A stretch of DNA of 34,124 bases, from positions 1 through 34,124 of the forward strand of contig DYLG01000010.1 of the NCBI GenBank assembly GCA_020722215.1. Reading direction: 5' to 3'. Under the pieces are notes generated by a model. That model worked only from the letters and a program-made list of their open reading frames with translations. It searched no databases and was not told the DNA's origin. Source of the DNA: Desulfomonile tiedjei. GTDB lineage: Bacteria > Desulfobacterota > Desulfomonilia > Desulfomonilales > Desulfomonilaceae. Below are positions 24,348 through 32,615 of the stretch, piece after piece (position 1 is the first letter of the stretch; each line of letters starts with the position of its first letter). A program made the position numbers and the translations under genes.

Positions 24348-26741
24348 TCAGACTTTCACGGGAAAGGGCTCATCTACGCTGGAAATTATCTTCATGTCCG
24401 CGACGTCCTTCGGATCGCCGAATCGTGAGATCTTTACCGCGCAAATCTTGAACTCAGGCTGTTTGGAACCCGCGTCAAACGCGTCGATGGTCACGCGGTT
24501 GATCATCCTATCCCAGTCCTGGTCAAACCATGGCACGAAAAGTATTCCCGGCAAGGACACCTTGACGACGCGCGCGGGAAGAATGCAGAATCCCCGACGA
24601 CTTGTGATCTTGACAAGGTCGCCGTTGCGGATTCTGTGTTTTTCCGCGTCGGTGGGATTGATCTCTACGTACGCGTTGGGTTGGGAGCGGGCTATCTCAG
24701 GCACGCGCATGGTCATGGTACCGGAATGCCACTGCTCGATGACACGCCCGGTAGTGAGAAAGAAGTTGTACTCGTCGTCAGGCGGCTCTTCCGCTCCTTT
24801 GTACGGCCTGAGAAACACGTTGGCTTTGCCCTCGTGGTTTTTGTCTCCGTAGAAGTAGATCCTCGCTGAACTGGGGACCTTCACTATTTGAGGCATGTCC
24901 ATGATGGGATCGCGGCCTCTGACGTACCGCCGCTCGGTGCCGGGGCTCTTTTCGTCCGGGCAGGGCCACTGCAAGCCGGCCTCGCTCTTTTCAAGTCGCT
25001 CGTACGTCATGCCGAAAATGGTGTGTTCGGTCAACTTCACGCAATTGCGGTAATCGTCCCACGCCATTTTGTATGCGGTCCGCGGGTCGTCTCCATTCCA
25101 CGGAATGAGCTTTTCAAAGCCCATGCGCTTGGCAATCTGCGCTCCTATCCACAGGTCGGGTTTGGCTTCGCCGGGAGGATCAACGCACTTGCTCGTCAAC
25201 TGGCTTCGACGCTCCGAGCATCCGTACACGCCTCCTTTTTCATAGATGAACGCAGCGGGCAGGATCACGTCGGCGAACTGGGTTGTCCGGGTCGGAAATA
25301 TGTCCAGCACCACGAGAAAGGCTTCCTTCATTCCTTTCCAATACTTATGGCCGTTCGGGAGAGACTGGGCAGGGTTGGTCGTGGTGATCAACATTCCCTT
25401 TATGGGTTTTTTGGCATCACTTTCTGCGCCCAGACTTGCGAACATCTGCATGGTGTGAGCGCCCGGATTGGGATCTATCTTTCCCGGGGGCAATCCCCAT
25501 GCTTTCTCCACCTGGTCACGCACCTCAGGAATGGTGACGGGCCTGGTGCCCGGCAGAAGGTGGCTCAGTGCGCCGGTTTCACGCACCCCGCCGCACGCGT
25601 TAGGCTGTCCTGTCAGCGAGAATGAATCGGCTCCGTCAACGCAGATATTGCCAGTGATCAGGTGGAGGTTGTGGACAAGGTTGTTTGCCCACACGCCGCG
25701 GGTCCGCTGGTTGAGTCCCATGGTCCACAGGCTCATCGTGGGGCCTTGGGAACCGAACAGGCGTGCGGCTTCCTTGATGTTTGCAGCCGGGCATCTTGTC
25801 TTCTTCTCGACCGCTTCGGGAGTAAACTGCTCCAGGAACTCGACGTAAGCCTTGAAATCAACGACCTGTTTGCCCGTGTTAAAACGGCACAGGTTTTCAA
25901 TGAACCACTTGTCCGTCCAGCCGTTCTTGATTAGCTCCCGGGCCATGCAGTGAAACACGGCAAGATCCGTTCCCGGGTCGGCTGGGAGCCATACGTCGGC
26001 AATGCGGGCTGTAGAGGTGAGCCTCGGTTCGCAGACGATCACGTTGATCAGGTCGGGATCTTTCAGCTTTCTCCTGGCGATTCGTCGAAAGATTATCGGA
26101 TGGCACTCGGACATGTTTGAGCCCACGATGAAGAACGTGCGGGCCTTCTCGATGTCCGAGTACGCGCCGGCCGGTTCGTCCGTGCCGAAGGTTGTCACGT
26201 ATCCGCCGACCGCCGACGCCATACAGAGTCGAGGATTGCCCTCAACCATATTCGAGCCGAACCCGCCCTTCCACAGCTTGTTGAAGGTGTAGCTCTCTTC
26301 GGTCATGCACTGGCCGGACCCATAGAATGCAACGGCGTCTTTTCCGAACTTCTGCTGTAATTCCTTGAACTTCTTGCAGACCAGGTCAAGGGCCTCATTC
26401 CACGAAACACGTTTGTATTTTCCGTCCGCGCCACGAACGAGTGGGTACTTCAAGCGGTCCGGATGGTACATGCTCATGTATCCCTTGAATCCCTTAACGC
26501 AAAGAAAGCCGAAATTAGTCTGGGCCTCGGGATTGCCTCTCACTCCGACGACCTTGCCCTGCCTAACGCCTATGTATACGCCGCAGCCGGTACCGCAAAA
26601 CCGGCACGAGCCTTTGACCCATTTGTCCACCTCGATCCGATCCCCGGCCGCTCCGGCATCCCGGTCAACCGGTATGTTCAAAGCACCGGCGGCGAATGCG
26701 GCAGCCGATAGTTTGATCATCTCTCTGCGAGTCATATTCAT
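24348..26741 (-). CDS. napA: NapA-type periplasmic nitrate reductase, catalytic subunit
   Basis: A 797-residue molybdoenzyme that should reduce nitrate to nitrite in the periplasm. The N-terminus has a twin-arginine leader (TRREMIK at 4-10, followed by an Ala-rich stretch). A [4Fe-4S] cluster is bound by C46, C49, C53 and C81, followed by K83. C173 in NPRLCMASAVGGY is the molybdenum ligand typical of NapA. GQPNACGGVRETGALSHLLPG and NPAQSLPNG are NapA-like bis-MGD contacts. The length suits the monomeric delta-proteobacterial type. ATG 26741 is chosen because GGAGG lies five bases upstream; a TTG four codons earlier is not needed. NapB, the usual dihaem partner, is absent. The tetrahaem cytochrome just upstream probably delivers electrons. 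Confidence 0.93.
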   Translation of the reverse strand: MNMTRREMIKLSAAAFAAGALNIPVDRDAGAAGDRIEVDKWVKGSCRFCGTGCGVYIGVRQGKVVGVRGNPEAQTNFGFLCVKGFKGYMSMYHPDRLKYPLVRGADGKYKRVSWNEALDLVCKKFKELQQKFGKDAVAFYGSGQCMTEESYTFNKLWKGGFGSNMVEGNPRLCMASAVGGYVTTFGTDEPAGAYSDIEKARTFFIVGSNMSECHPIIFRRIARRKLKDPDLINVIVCEPRLTSTARIADVWLPADPGTDLAVFHCMARELIKNGWTDKWFIENLCRFNTGKQVVDFKAYVEFLEQFTPEAVEKKTRCPAANIKEAARLFGSQGPTMSLWTMGLNQRTRGVWANNLVHNLHLITGNICVDGADSFSLTGQPNACGGVRETGALSHLLPGTRPVTIPEVRDQVEKAWGLPPGKIDPNPGAHTMQMFASLGAESDAKKPIKGMLITTTNPAQSLPNGHKYWKGMKEAFLVVLDIFPTRTTQFADVILPAAFIYEKGGVYGCSERRSQLTSKCVDPPGEAKPDLWIGAQIAKRMGFEKLIPWNGDDPRTAYKMAWDDYRNCVKLTEHTIFGMTYERLEKSEAGLQWPCPDEKSPGTERRYVRGRDPIMDMPQIVKVPSSARIYFYGDKNHEGKANVFLRPYKGAEEPPDDEYNFFLTTGRVIEQWHSGTMTMRVPEIARSQPNAYVEINPTDAEKHRIRNGDLVKITSRRGFCILPARVVKVSLPGILFVPWFDQDWDRMINRVTIDAFDAGSKQPEFKICAVKISRFGDPKDVADMKIISSVDEPFPVKV

Positions 26742-26777
26742 GGCTTCCTCCAACGATCGGATTGCGTTTTGCGAGGA

Positions 26778-27287
26778 TTAGAATCCGGGCACATTGAATC
26801 GCTTCTCTCTTCCCGGAGCGAATCGTTCATAGTCCTTTATCTTGTGAACCGTGAACCAGTGCGCATGGTGACAAAAGGAGCAATTGGTCACTAACGCATT
26901 GGGGGGCATGTTATTTACTTGGAGCGAGTGACAACCGATGCAGACCACCTTGTCCGGTCGGGCCCTGTAATTGTTCACGTCACCGTGGCACACGCCGCAC
27001 GCGACGTTGTTGATGCCGTGCTTTGATCCCAGCCACTGCTGATACCGGACGGGATCCTCCTTCTTGTGGCAATCTATGCAACTCTGCTTCTGGAACTGGA
27101 CCCTGTGGCAATCCGGCAGTTCCCCCGGAGCCGGAGGAGGGGCCACGAACTGTTTCCAGCCCGGGTCCAGCGTGGAGGGAGTCGGGTTCTTGGGACAATC
27201 GGGGCAATCTTCCTTGGGAGTCGCAGCGGACACGGGCCCTACCATAATGATGCCGAGGATCGCTATGAAGCAGACCACCTTTCTCAT
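26778..27287 (-). CDS. napM: NapM-like periplasmic tetrahaem cytochrome c
   Basis: A 169-residue protein with a signal peptide (about 1-21, cleavage near VSA-A) and four CxxCH haem sites: C70-H74, C97-H101, C116-H120 and C136-H140. Two further cysteines (CPDC at 28-31) have no following His and may form a disulfide. NapM of Desulfovibrio is a small tetrahaem cytochrome encoded just before napA, and this gene has the same position and haem number. It would carry electrons to NapA in place of NapB. ATG 27287 follows GGAGAGG at good spacing. The frame is open further upstream but that extension has no start signal or family features. Confidence 0.85.
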   Translation of the reverse strand: MRKVVCFIAILGIIMVGPVSAATPKEDCPDCPKNPTPSTLDPGWKQFVAPPPAPGELPDCHRVQFQKQSCIDCHKKEDPVRYQQWLGSKHGINNVACGVCHGDVNNYRARPDKVVCIGCHSLQVNNMPPNALVTNCSFCHHAHWFTVHKIKDYERFAPGREKRFNVPGF

Positions 27288-27349
27288 ATTCCTCTCCTTC
27301 CGGTTGCCTCTGTCAGAGGCTCCTTGAAGCATAACCGCATCCGGGCCGA

Positions 27350-28177
27350 TCATTTGCATGCCTTCAGAGCTTCGACAAGACCGGGCACTGCCGGGGCTCC
27401 GATCTTCCTCAACGTGTCCTCGGCCGGCCCGGAGATGTTCGGATCGCGTCGCAGAACAAGCCGTATCAGTGGGTCCACCGCCGGGGCTCCGATCTGCGCC
27501 AGGGCCTCCGAAGCAGCGTCTGCGGAAGGGCGGTCCCCTTTTTCCATGACCTCGGTGAGCTGAGGAACCGCGCTTGCGCCGATTCGCCCAAGCGCTTCCG
27601 CTGCTGCCGACGCCCTGTTCCGGTTGTCGCTTGCCAGCGAGTCGATCAAGGCCCGCACTGAGTCCGGCGCCATCGCGCCAAGGGCCAGTATGGCCGCGTC
27701 GCGAACCTTTTTGTTCGCGTCTCCCAGACATTCGATCAGAGCCGGGATTGAGGCTTTCGACTGAGCCCTGATGCTGAAGAGTGCCAGCGCGGCAGCTTCT
27801 CTCACCAGAGGCTCCTGATCCTTCAGCGCCTCCACAAGGACATCCACCGCCGGCTTTGCGTTGGGGCCAAGCTCCGACAGAGCCTCCACGACAGTCAATC
27901 GAACAACCTCGTTCGGGTGCTTAACGGCGGATGCAAGGGCGCGAACAGTATCGGCTTCCAATCGACGTTGTTTCTTGAGCGCATTGGCTGCACGCATGGC
28001 AGTCAGCGGATCGGGACTGCCGAGATCTCTGGTCAGAGATGCCGGCTCCAGGGGACTCGCTGCCTGTTCCGCCGCCGAGGCCGCCATCGAAGACAGGAAC
28101 GCCAAGATCAATCCGGCGATCATCAAAACGGTTCCCGGAACTGTTGATCCGGAGGATTGCGCAGATCTGGGTTTCAT
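27350..28177 (-). CDS. Exported HEAT-repeat protein
   Basis: A 275-residue protein. After a short polar start comes a hydrophobic stretch (about 14-36, VLMIAGLILAFLSS) ending at an AxA-like site, so it is exported or membrane-anchored with its repeats outside. The remainder is made of about six HEAT repeats such as LVEALKDQEPLVREAAALAL and LIECLGDANKKVRDAAILAL. There are no cofactor motifs. It lies within the respiratory operon (19 nt after the NrfD gene, 62 nt before napM), so I infer a scaffold or assembly role for the multi-subunit reductase. This partner is not part of any Nap cluster I know. ATG 28177 is chosen because GGGAGAG precedes it. Confidence 0.85.
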   Translation of the reverse strand: MKPRSAQSSGSTVPGTVLMIAGLILAFLSSMAASAAEQAASPLEPASLTRDLGSPDPLTAMRAANALKKQRRLEADTVRALASAVKHPNEVVRLTVVEALSELGPNAKPAVDVLVEALKDQEPLVREAAALALFSIRAQSKASIPALIECLGDANKKVRDAAILALGAMAPDSVRALIDSLASDNRNRASAAAEALGRIGASAVPQLTEVMEKGDRPSADAASEALAQIGAPAVDPLIRLVLRRDPNISGPAEDTLRKIGAPAVPGLVEALKACK

Positions 28178-28196
28178 GGCTCTCCCTTCGTCCGAG

Positions 28197-29414
28197 TCAG
28201 GCCGCGGTCCGAGCGTCCTTGGTGAGTTCGCCCGTTTCAATGGGTATGATCAGCTTCAGGATCAAGGTCAATATGAGCAGTCCAAGAGACCATACCCCAA
28301 GCGTGACGAGAAGCTCCACCGCCGTAGGAGCATATTCCCAGACTTCTCCCAAAGGCGAGGGAATGAACCCCGGAATAATTAACCCGATTCCTTTCTCGAT
28401 CCAGATACCCAGTATGATGAGCACGCACCCCACATTGAGCGTGGCAAAGTTCCTGCGGGTGGCAGGGACGAGAAAAATGAGGAATGCCGCCACATTGAAT
28501 GCGAACGCACACCATATCCACGGAACAAGTCTGCCTTTTCCGTGAAGTCCTGCATACAGATATTGCAGCGGCGAAAGATGATGCGTGTCCGAATAGAGTT
28601 CCTTGAAGAATTCTGCTCCCAGCAAGAACAGGTTGATGGCCATCGCGTAAGCGATCATTTCGGCGATCTTGAACAGCGCCTCGTCCTTCACGTGGAATTT
28701 CGTGTACTTCCTTACCACCTGATAGAGAAGCATCACCAAGGCCGGTCCGGAGCAGAATGCGGAGGCCAGGAACCTCGGCGCGAGGATAGACGCGTTCCAG
28801 AAGGGTCGAGCAGCGAGGCCGTTGTAGATGAACGCCGTGACCGTGTGGATGCTCACCGCCCAGGGGATCGAAAGGATGATGAAGGGCGTTATGAAACGCA
28901 TGTTCGTGGGTTCGTTGTGATATGCCTTCCAGAGGATGTATCCCGGAATGAACAGGTTGAGAAACAGGTACCCGTTCAGCACCACTATGTCCCAACCCAA
29001 CAGGGACGTGGGCAGATTGAGAATCCCCCAGCCTGGAATCAGATGCCACAGCCTGTCAGGTCGGCCCAGGTCGGCAGTCACGAACATGAGACACATCAAG
29101 AGAGCGCTTACGGCAAGGGCTTCACCCACGATGACTATGTCTCGGATGGGGCCGAATTGGTACACGTAAGCAGGAATGATCAGCAGTACCGCGGCAGCGG
29201 CAACCCCGACCAGAAAGGTGAAATTACCGATGTAGAATCCCCACGACACGTAACCGGTCATGCCGGTGACAATCAGGCCCGTCTGAAGCTGCTTGGAATA
29301 AGCCGCGATCCCCACACAGGCAAATGTCAACAGGACAAGTACCCACACGTAGTAGACCGGGGGTCCTGTTACCAGCGTCTTGACGGCCCGCACAAAGAAT
29401 CCGGATCTCTGCAT
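28197..29414 (-). CDS. NrfD/DsrP-type quinol-interacting integral membrane protein
   Basis: A 405-residue protein with about ten transmembrane helices. The segment VSWGFYIGNFTFLVGVAAAA and TADLGRPDRLWHL are typical of the NrfD/PsrC family, which includes DsrP and the ActC/QrcD proteins. It binds and oxidises (or reduces) quinol in the inner membrane and exchanges electrons with an Fe-S partner, here the gene just upstream (15 nt). GAGGG precedes the ATG. In this operon it most likely replaces NapC as entry point for menaquinol electrons. It has no cofactor-binding cysteines of its own, as is normal for the family. Confidence 0.92.
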   Translation of the reverse strand: MQRSGFFVRAVKTLVTGPPVYYVWVLVLLTFACVGIAAYSKQLQTGLIVTGMTGYVSWGFYIGNFTFLVGVAAAAVLLIIPAYVYQFGPIRDIVIVGEALAVSALLMCLMFVTADLGRPDRLWHLIPGWGILNLPTSLLGWDIVVLNGYLFLNLFIPGYILWKAYHNEPTNMRFITPFIILSIPWAVSIHTVTAFIYNGLAARPFWNASILAPRFLASAFCSGPALVMLLYQVVRKYTKFHVKDEALFKIAEMIAYAMAINLFLLGAEFFKELYSDTHHLSPLQYLYAGLHGKGRLVPWIWCAFAFNVAAFLIFLVPATRRNFATLNVGCVLIILGIWIEKGIGLIIPGFIPSPLGEVWEYAPTAVELLVTLGVWSLGLLILTLILKLIIPIETGELTKDARTAA

Positions 29415-29429
29415 GATTGCCCTCGACTG

Positions 29430-30401
29430 TCAGATCGCGAAGAAGTAATAGAACTTCGGTTGGGTATTCAGCTCTTCTTTCAGGCGGAACACCCTCTTGG
29501 TCTTTATTATCCGGTTGATCTCGCTGTCGGGATCAAGAAGGTTGCCGAATTTCCTGGCCCCGACCGGGCAGACCTCGACGCATGCCGGGTACTTTCCCTT
29601 TCTCACTCTCTGGATACAGAAGGTGCATTTTTCCACAACGTTGCGCATACGGGGCCTGTTACCCAGGTAATGGGTTTGGGTGTTGATCCTGTCTTTGGGA
29701 ATAACCGGCTCGGCGAAGTTGAACCACCGCCCCATGTACGGACAGGCTGCCATGCAGTAACGGCACCCTATGCACCAGTTGTAGTCCACCACGACTATGC
29801 CGTCGGGTTCGGTCCAGGTTGCCTGGACAGGGCACACCTTTGTGCATGGAGGATTCGCGCAGTGCTGGCACTGGACCGGCATGTAGTAATAGCCCTGTTC
29901 GGGCACTTCCTCGGGATTGTAGTAGATCGTGGATTCCTCCAGATCCATGTTCCCGCGCTTGAATCTGAGCACTCGTATGTATTGAATCTGCGGGTCTCTG
30001 GACTGGTTGTTCTCCTCGACGCAGGCATAAACGCAGCGCCTGCAACCGATGCACCGCTGAATGTCCAGCCCGTAGGCATACAGAGTCCCGTCAATGGGGC
30101 CCTCAGCGCCCACAACGAACTCTTTTCCATATTTTTCCTTGTATTGGGTCCGGAGTCTCTCTATGGTCCCCTCGATCTCCTCCTTGGTCATCTGCTTGAA
30201 ATTCTTCTGAAAGAACTCCTGCCAGGTGCATGAACTCACGGCGAACAAGCCGAGCACTCCTGCCGCACTTTTCAGGAAGGTGCGGCGGTCGGGCAGCGGC
30301 TCTCGGGTATTGCCGGATTCCCGATCCGGTCCCTTTGGGTCTACGTCGTCATGCCCTTGCTCAGGGACGGATTCTTCGTCGGTGAATTGTCGATCACTCA
30401 T
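29430..30401 (-). CDS. Tat-exported four-cluster Fe-S protein (NrfC/DsrO/HybA type)
   Basis: A 323-residue electron-transfer protein with a twin-arginine motif (R39RTFLK) and a hydrophobic region ending VSSC58, which looks like a lipobox, so it may be a Tat lipoprotein. Four [4Fe-4S] sites are visible: C117/120/123/127, C178/181/186/190, C210/213/216/220 and C259/262/274/278. It should sit on the periplasmic face bound to the NrfD-type protein encoded 15 nt downstream, passing electrons to the tetrahaem cytochrome encoded 12 nt upstream. A 38-residue acidic extension before the RR motif is longer than usual. Start is the only in-frame ATG near the leader. Confidence 0.92.
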   Translation of the reverse strand: MSDRQFTDEESVPEQGHDDVDPKGPDRESGNTREPLPDRRTFLKSAAGVLGLFAVSSCTWQEFFQKNFKQMTKEEIEGTIERLRTQYKEKYGKEFVVGAEGPIDGTLYAYGLDIQRCIGCRRCVYACVEENNQSRDPQIQYIRVLRFKRGNMDLEESTIYYNPEEVPEQGYYYMPVQCQHCANPPCTKVCPVQATWTEPDGIVVVDYNWCIGCRYCMAACPYMGRWFNFAEPVIPKDRINTQTHYLGNRPRMRNVVEKCTFCIQRVRKGKYPACVEVCPVGARKFGNLLDPDSEINRIIKTKRVFRLKEELNTQPKFYYFFAI

Positions 30402-30413
30402 GGCTTTGCACCT

Positions 30414-31037
30414 TCAGTGCTTGGCGGACTCGTCCTTGGGAGTCCAGGGTTTGCTGGGCGGCGGCATGGGCTCAAGAGTCTTGAACCTCGGAGAATGGGG
30501 AGAATGGCAGTTAACGCACAGGTAGTACTCTTTCTTGCCGTTCCATTCTCCTGTTCGTTTGCCGTGTATTCCTTCCCGCCAGTCCCTGTATTTGGTTCCA
30601 TGGCACTTGCCGCAGAGAAGATAGGAATGCTCGAAGGTGATCAAGGTGCCGTCGCTCAAGGGAAGAAGGTGGTTACGTTCTTCCGGGTGATGACAGTCCA
30701 GGCACCAGACCCTTACTCCGCCATGGTTCAGTTCGATGTTCCTGTGCACCAGCAGCGCCTCTTTTCTCCTGAAGTTGATAGGGAAGTCCTTTTTGGGCCC
30801 GTGGCACGCACTGCACGGGGAAATGTCTTTCGGAAGAGGCTTGACCGGTACTGGGAACTCCTCACCGGGTTTGACCTTGGGTTCCAACTGTTTCCGAAGA
30901 TCGCGGCGCAACTCGGGGAACGTCTCGACATAGGGTTGCGCGGAAGCGATGCTTGCCAAAAGTCCCCAATATGTTGCGAGCGTGCTCGAAATGAGGGCCG
31001 CGACAGCGACAACAAGGATTCGGTTTTTCCCTTTCAT
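30414..31037 (-). CDS. Tetrahaem cytochrome c of the NrfD module
   Basis: A 207-residue protein. An N-terminal hydrophobic segment (about 7-32) is either a signal peptide cleaved after ASA or an anchor. Four CxxCH sites follow: C75-H79, C112-H116, C142-H146 and C174-H178. It lies between the HAO-like cytochrome gene and the Fe-S gene, and should carry electrons from the Fe-S protein toward the periplasmic reductases. ATG 31037 is preferred because AAGGG lies about eight bases upstream; the ATG at 31061 lacks a Shine-Dalgarno sequence and adds eight charged residues before the leader. It is not NapC/NrfH-like in layout. Confidence 0.88.
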   Translation of the reverse strand: MKGKNRILVVAVAALISSTLATYWGLLASIASAQPYVETFPELRRDLRKQLEPKVKPGEEFPVPVKPLPKDISPCSACHGPKKDFPINFRRKEALLVHRNIELNHGGVRVWCLDCHHPEERNHLLPLSDGTLITFEHSYLLCGKCHGTKYRDWREGIHGKRTGEWNGKKEYYLCVNCHSPHSPRFKTLEPMPPPSKPWTPKDESAKH

Positions 31038-31070
31038 GGGCTCGCCCTTATCTCCGCTCATGCTGCGGGC

Positions 31071-32432
31071 TTACTGGGCTTCTCTGCCGCCGTAGCGTTT
31101 CTTGTAGAATTCCTCGACCCTCTTGAGTTGCTCTTTGCTCATCCCCTCCTTGTACCAGCGGTGCATGGGGTCCTTGAAAACAAGCTCGTCGAGCAAGGGC
31201 GCTGCGGCTGCCTTGCCGCCCATAATGTGTTCCACTTCCGGTAGGAATTCCACGTAGAAATGCTTGGCAACTTCGTACATGCCGTGCCACCACGCATAGT
31301 CCGGTCCCATCATCGAAGCGCCGTGGCGGCCTCGACGGCCCTCGTGATGCCACAATTCCCAATAGATCCAATCGAGCTTGTCGTCGAAGTCGGCCTTGCT
31401 GATCTTGCCCATGTCAATGAGTTTCTTGCGGATATTCGTGGCAGGAATGCCGAACTTGTTGTTGTAAAGCTCCACAAGATCGTCAAACTGTTTGTAGAAA
31501 TCCTGTACCATGAAGTCGCTGTGGCACTGGCGGCACACGTCGTGCATGTTTAACCTGCGCTGTGTCCAGTTAGTCAGCTTCTTGGAAACGGCAGGTCTCA
31601 GCGTCCAGGAGATACGGGCGCCCACTTCGTGCGTGGCCGGCTGGTTCGGTGTGGCAGAGATATGGCATGTGGCACAGGTGGCTGCATCCTGATAGTCCAC
31701 ACCTACGATCCACTGGTCTCTATCCATGTTCAGCTTGTCCCTGAAAGCCTGGTACAGTATCCCGTGTTTGGACTCGTTGTAAATCTCTATCTGCGGATGA
31801 TCCGGCCCAAGGTGACACTTACCGCACGCGTCCGGCCGTCTGGCTTGTTCCTTGGAAAACCTGTGCCTCGTGTGGCACGCCGAGCAACTCCCCTTGCTCC
31901 CGTCCGGATTGATGCGGCCTATGCCCGTATTGGGCCAGGTTGCCGGGTCCAGCCGGCCGTTCTGGACAACCTTGATGTTGGAGCCATGGCACTGACGGCA
32001 TCCCGTGGAAACGCAAGGCGCTCCGCCCACCACTTCGCCCAGGTAGTTGTCCGAAGAATTGAGAATGTCCGCTGCCTTGGCGTGGTGCGAGGACTGTTGC
32101 TGATCGAACTGTTCCTTGTGGCATCGGGAGCAGTCCTTAGGACTCACCAAGGTTACGATCCAGAATCCCCTGTGGTCGTAGCCGTCCGGATCGCCGGGCT
32201 CTTTGTCCGTCTTTTTCTTGGCCTGGTGACAGTCATAGCAGTTGACGCCCGCCTGGCCCATCTTGCCCGTTCGCCACATCTTGTGGAGGGCCGGCGTCTT
32301 CAACTCGTGACACTTGATGCAGACCTGCCCCTCCTGGGAACCGTAAAGCTTCGGATCGACCTTCACCGCAGCAACCGCGGCATAGGAACAGACGAAGATC
32401 AACAGCGCGACGGGGATGAGAATTCTTCTCAT
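31071..32432 (-). CDS. Octahaem cytochrome c, hydroxylamine oxidoreductase (HAO) family
   Basis: A 453-residue periplasmic protein with a signal peptide (about 1-21) and eight CxxCH sites: C38, C65, C101, C145, C183, C203, C253 and C300. The spacing follows Nitrosomonas HAO, including the double motif around haems four and five (APCVSTGCRQCH, then SCSACHTRH). CGKCHLGPDH carries D211/H212, equivalent to the active-site Asp-His after HAO's CATCHSGVDH. HAO oxidises hydroxylamine using a tyrosine cross-linked P460 haem. Here the corresponding C-terminal region reads DYAWWHGMYE (378-387), and my alignment puts Trp at the cross-link position, as expected for reductive enzymes that take nitrite or hydroxylamine to ammonium. 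ATG 32432 follows GGGAGTGGAG. It is the first gene of the operon. Confidence 0.9.
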   Translation of the reverse strand: MRRILIPVALLIFVCSYAAVAAVKVDPKLYGSQEGQVCIKCHELKTPALHKMWRTGKMGQAGVNCYDCHQAKKKTDKEPGDPDGYDHRGFWIVTLVSPKDCSRCHKEQFDQQQSSHHAKAADILNSSDNYLGEVVGGAPCVSTGCRQCHGSNIKVVQNGRLDPATWPNTGIGRINPDGSKGSCSACHTRHRFSKEQARRPDACGKCHLGPDHPQIEIYNESKHGILYQAFRDKLNMDRDQWIVGVDYQDAATCATCHISATPNQPATHEVGARISWTLRPAVSKKLTNWTQRRLNMHDVCRQCHSDFMVQDFYKQFDDLVELYNNKFGIPATNIRKKLIDMGKISKADFDDKLDWIYWELWHHEGRRGRHGASMMGPDYAWWHGMYEVAKHFYVEFLPEVEHIMGGKAAAAPLLDELVFKDPMHRWYKEGMSKEQLKRVEEFYKKRYGGREAQ

Positions 32433-32546
32433 GGCTCCACTCCCTGTATCGTTGATAGTGCTCTTGAAAACTTGGGTTTCGCCTGGACTCGGCCGGCTCC
32501 GCCGGAAAGACCTCTCCCGCGTGACGCCCTCCGGGAGCCACTTTTT

Positions 32547-32570
32547 TGTGTCAGCTTGCATGTTGACACA
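32547..32570. promoter_or_regulatory. Dyad operator candidate TGTGTCA-N10-TGACACA
   Basis: Two perfect 7-bp inverted arms are separated by ten bases, so the centres lie about 17 bp apart on nearly the same DNA face. This is the geometry of a dimeric regulator site. It is about 115 bp upstream of the HAO-like start codon. I do not know which regulator binds. Confidence 0.55.
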
Positions 32571-32577
32571 GTTAATC

Positions 32578-32615
32578 GTAAAGGTGTGGTAAAAGGATGT
32601 AAAGAACCTGTAAAG
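32578..32615. promoter_or_regulatory. Four helically phased direct repeats (GTAAAG type)
   Basis: GTAAAGG, GTAAAAG, GTAAAGA and GTAAAGT start at 32578, 32589, 32599 and 32610, with spacings of 11, 10 and 11 bases. That is one helical turn each, the arrangement of OmpR/PhoB-type binding sites. They lie between the respiratory operon and the kinase gene, adjacent to the dyad. Confidence 0.55.

Noticed and set aside
27288-27731. Upstream extension of the NapM-like gene
   Set aside because: The extension overlaps the HEAT-repeat gene, and a signal peptide with a strong ribosome-binding site begins at 27287.
28542-30233. Long plus-strand open frame opposite the NrfD and Fe-S genes
   Set aside because: It is antisense to two clearly conserved proteins with helix and cysteine motifs and shows no family resemblance of its own.
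28197-31037. Dsr or Qrc sulfur-respiration module
   Set aside because: The subunits resemble these families, but DsrJ, DsrK, DsrM and QrcB homologues are missing and the module is inside a nap operon.
31071-32432. NrfA-type pentahaem nitrite reductase
   Set aside because: There are eight haem motifs, no CxxCK site, and the haem spacing and Asp-His pair follow HAO instead.
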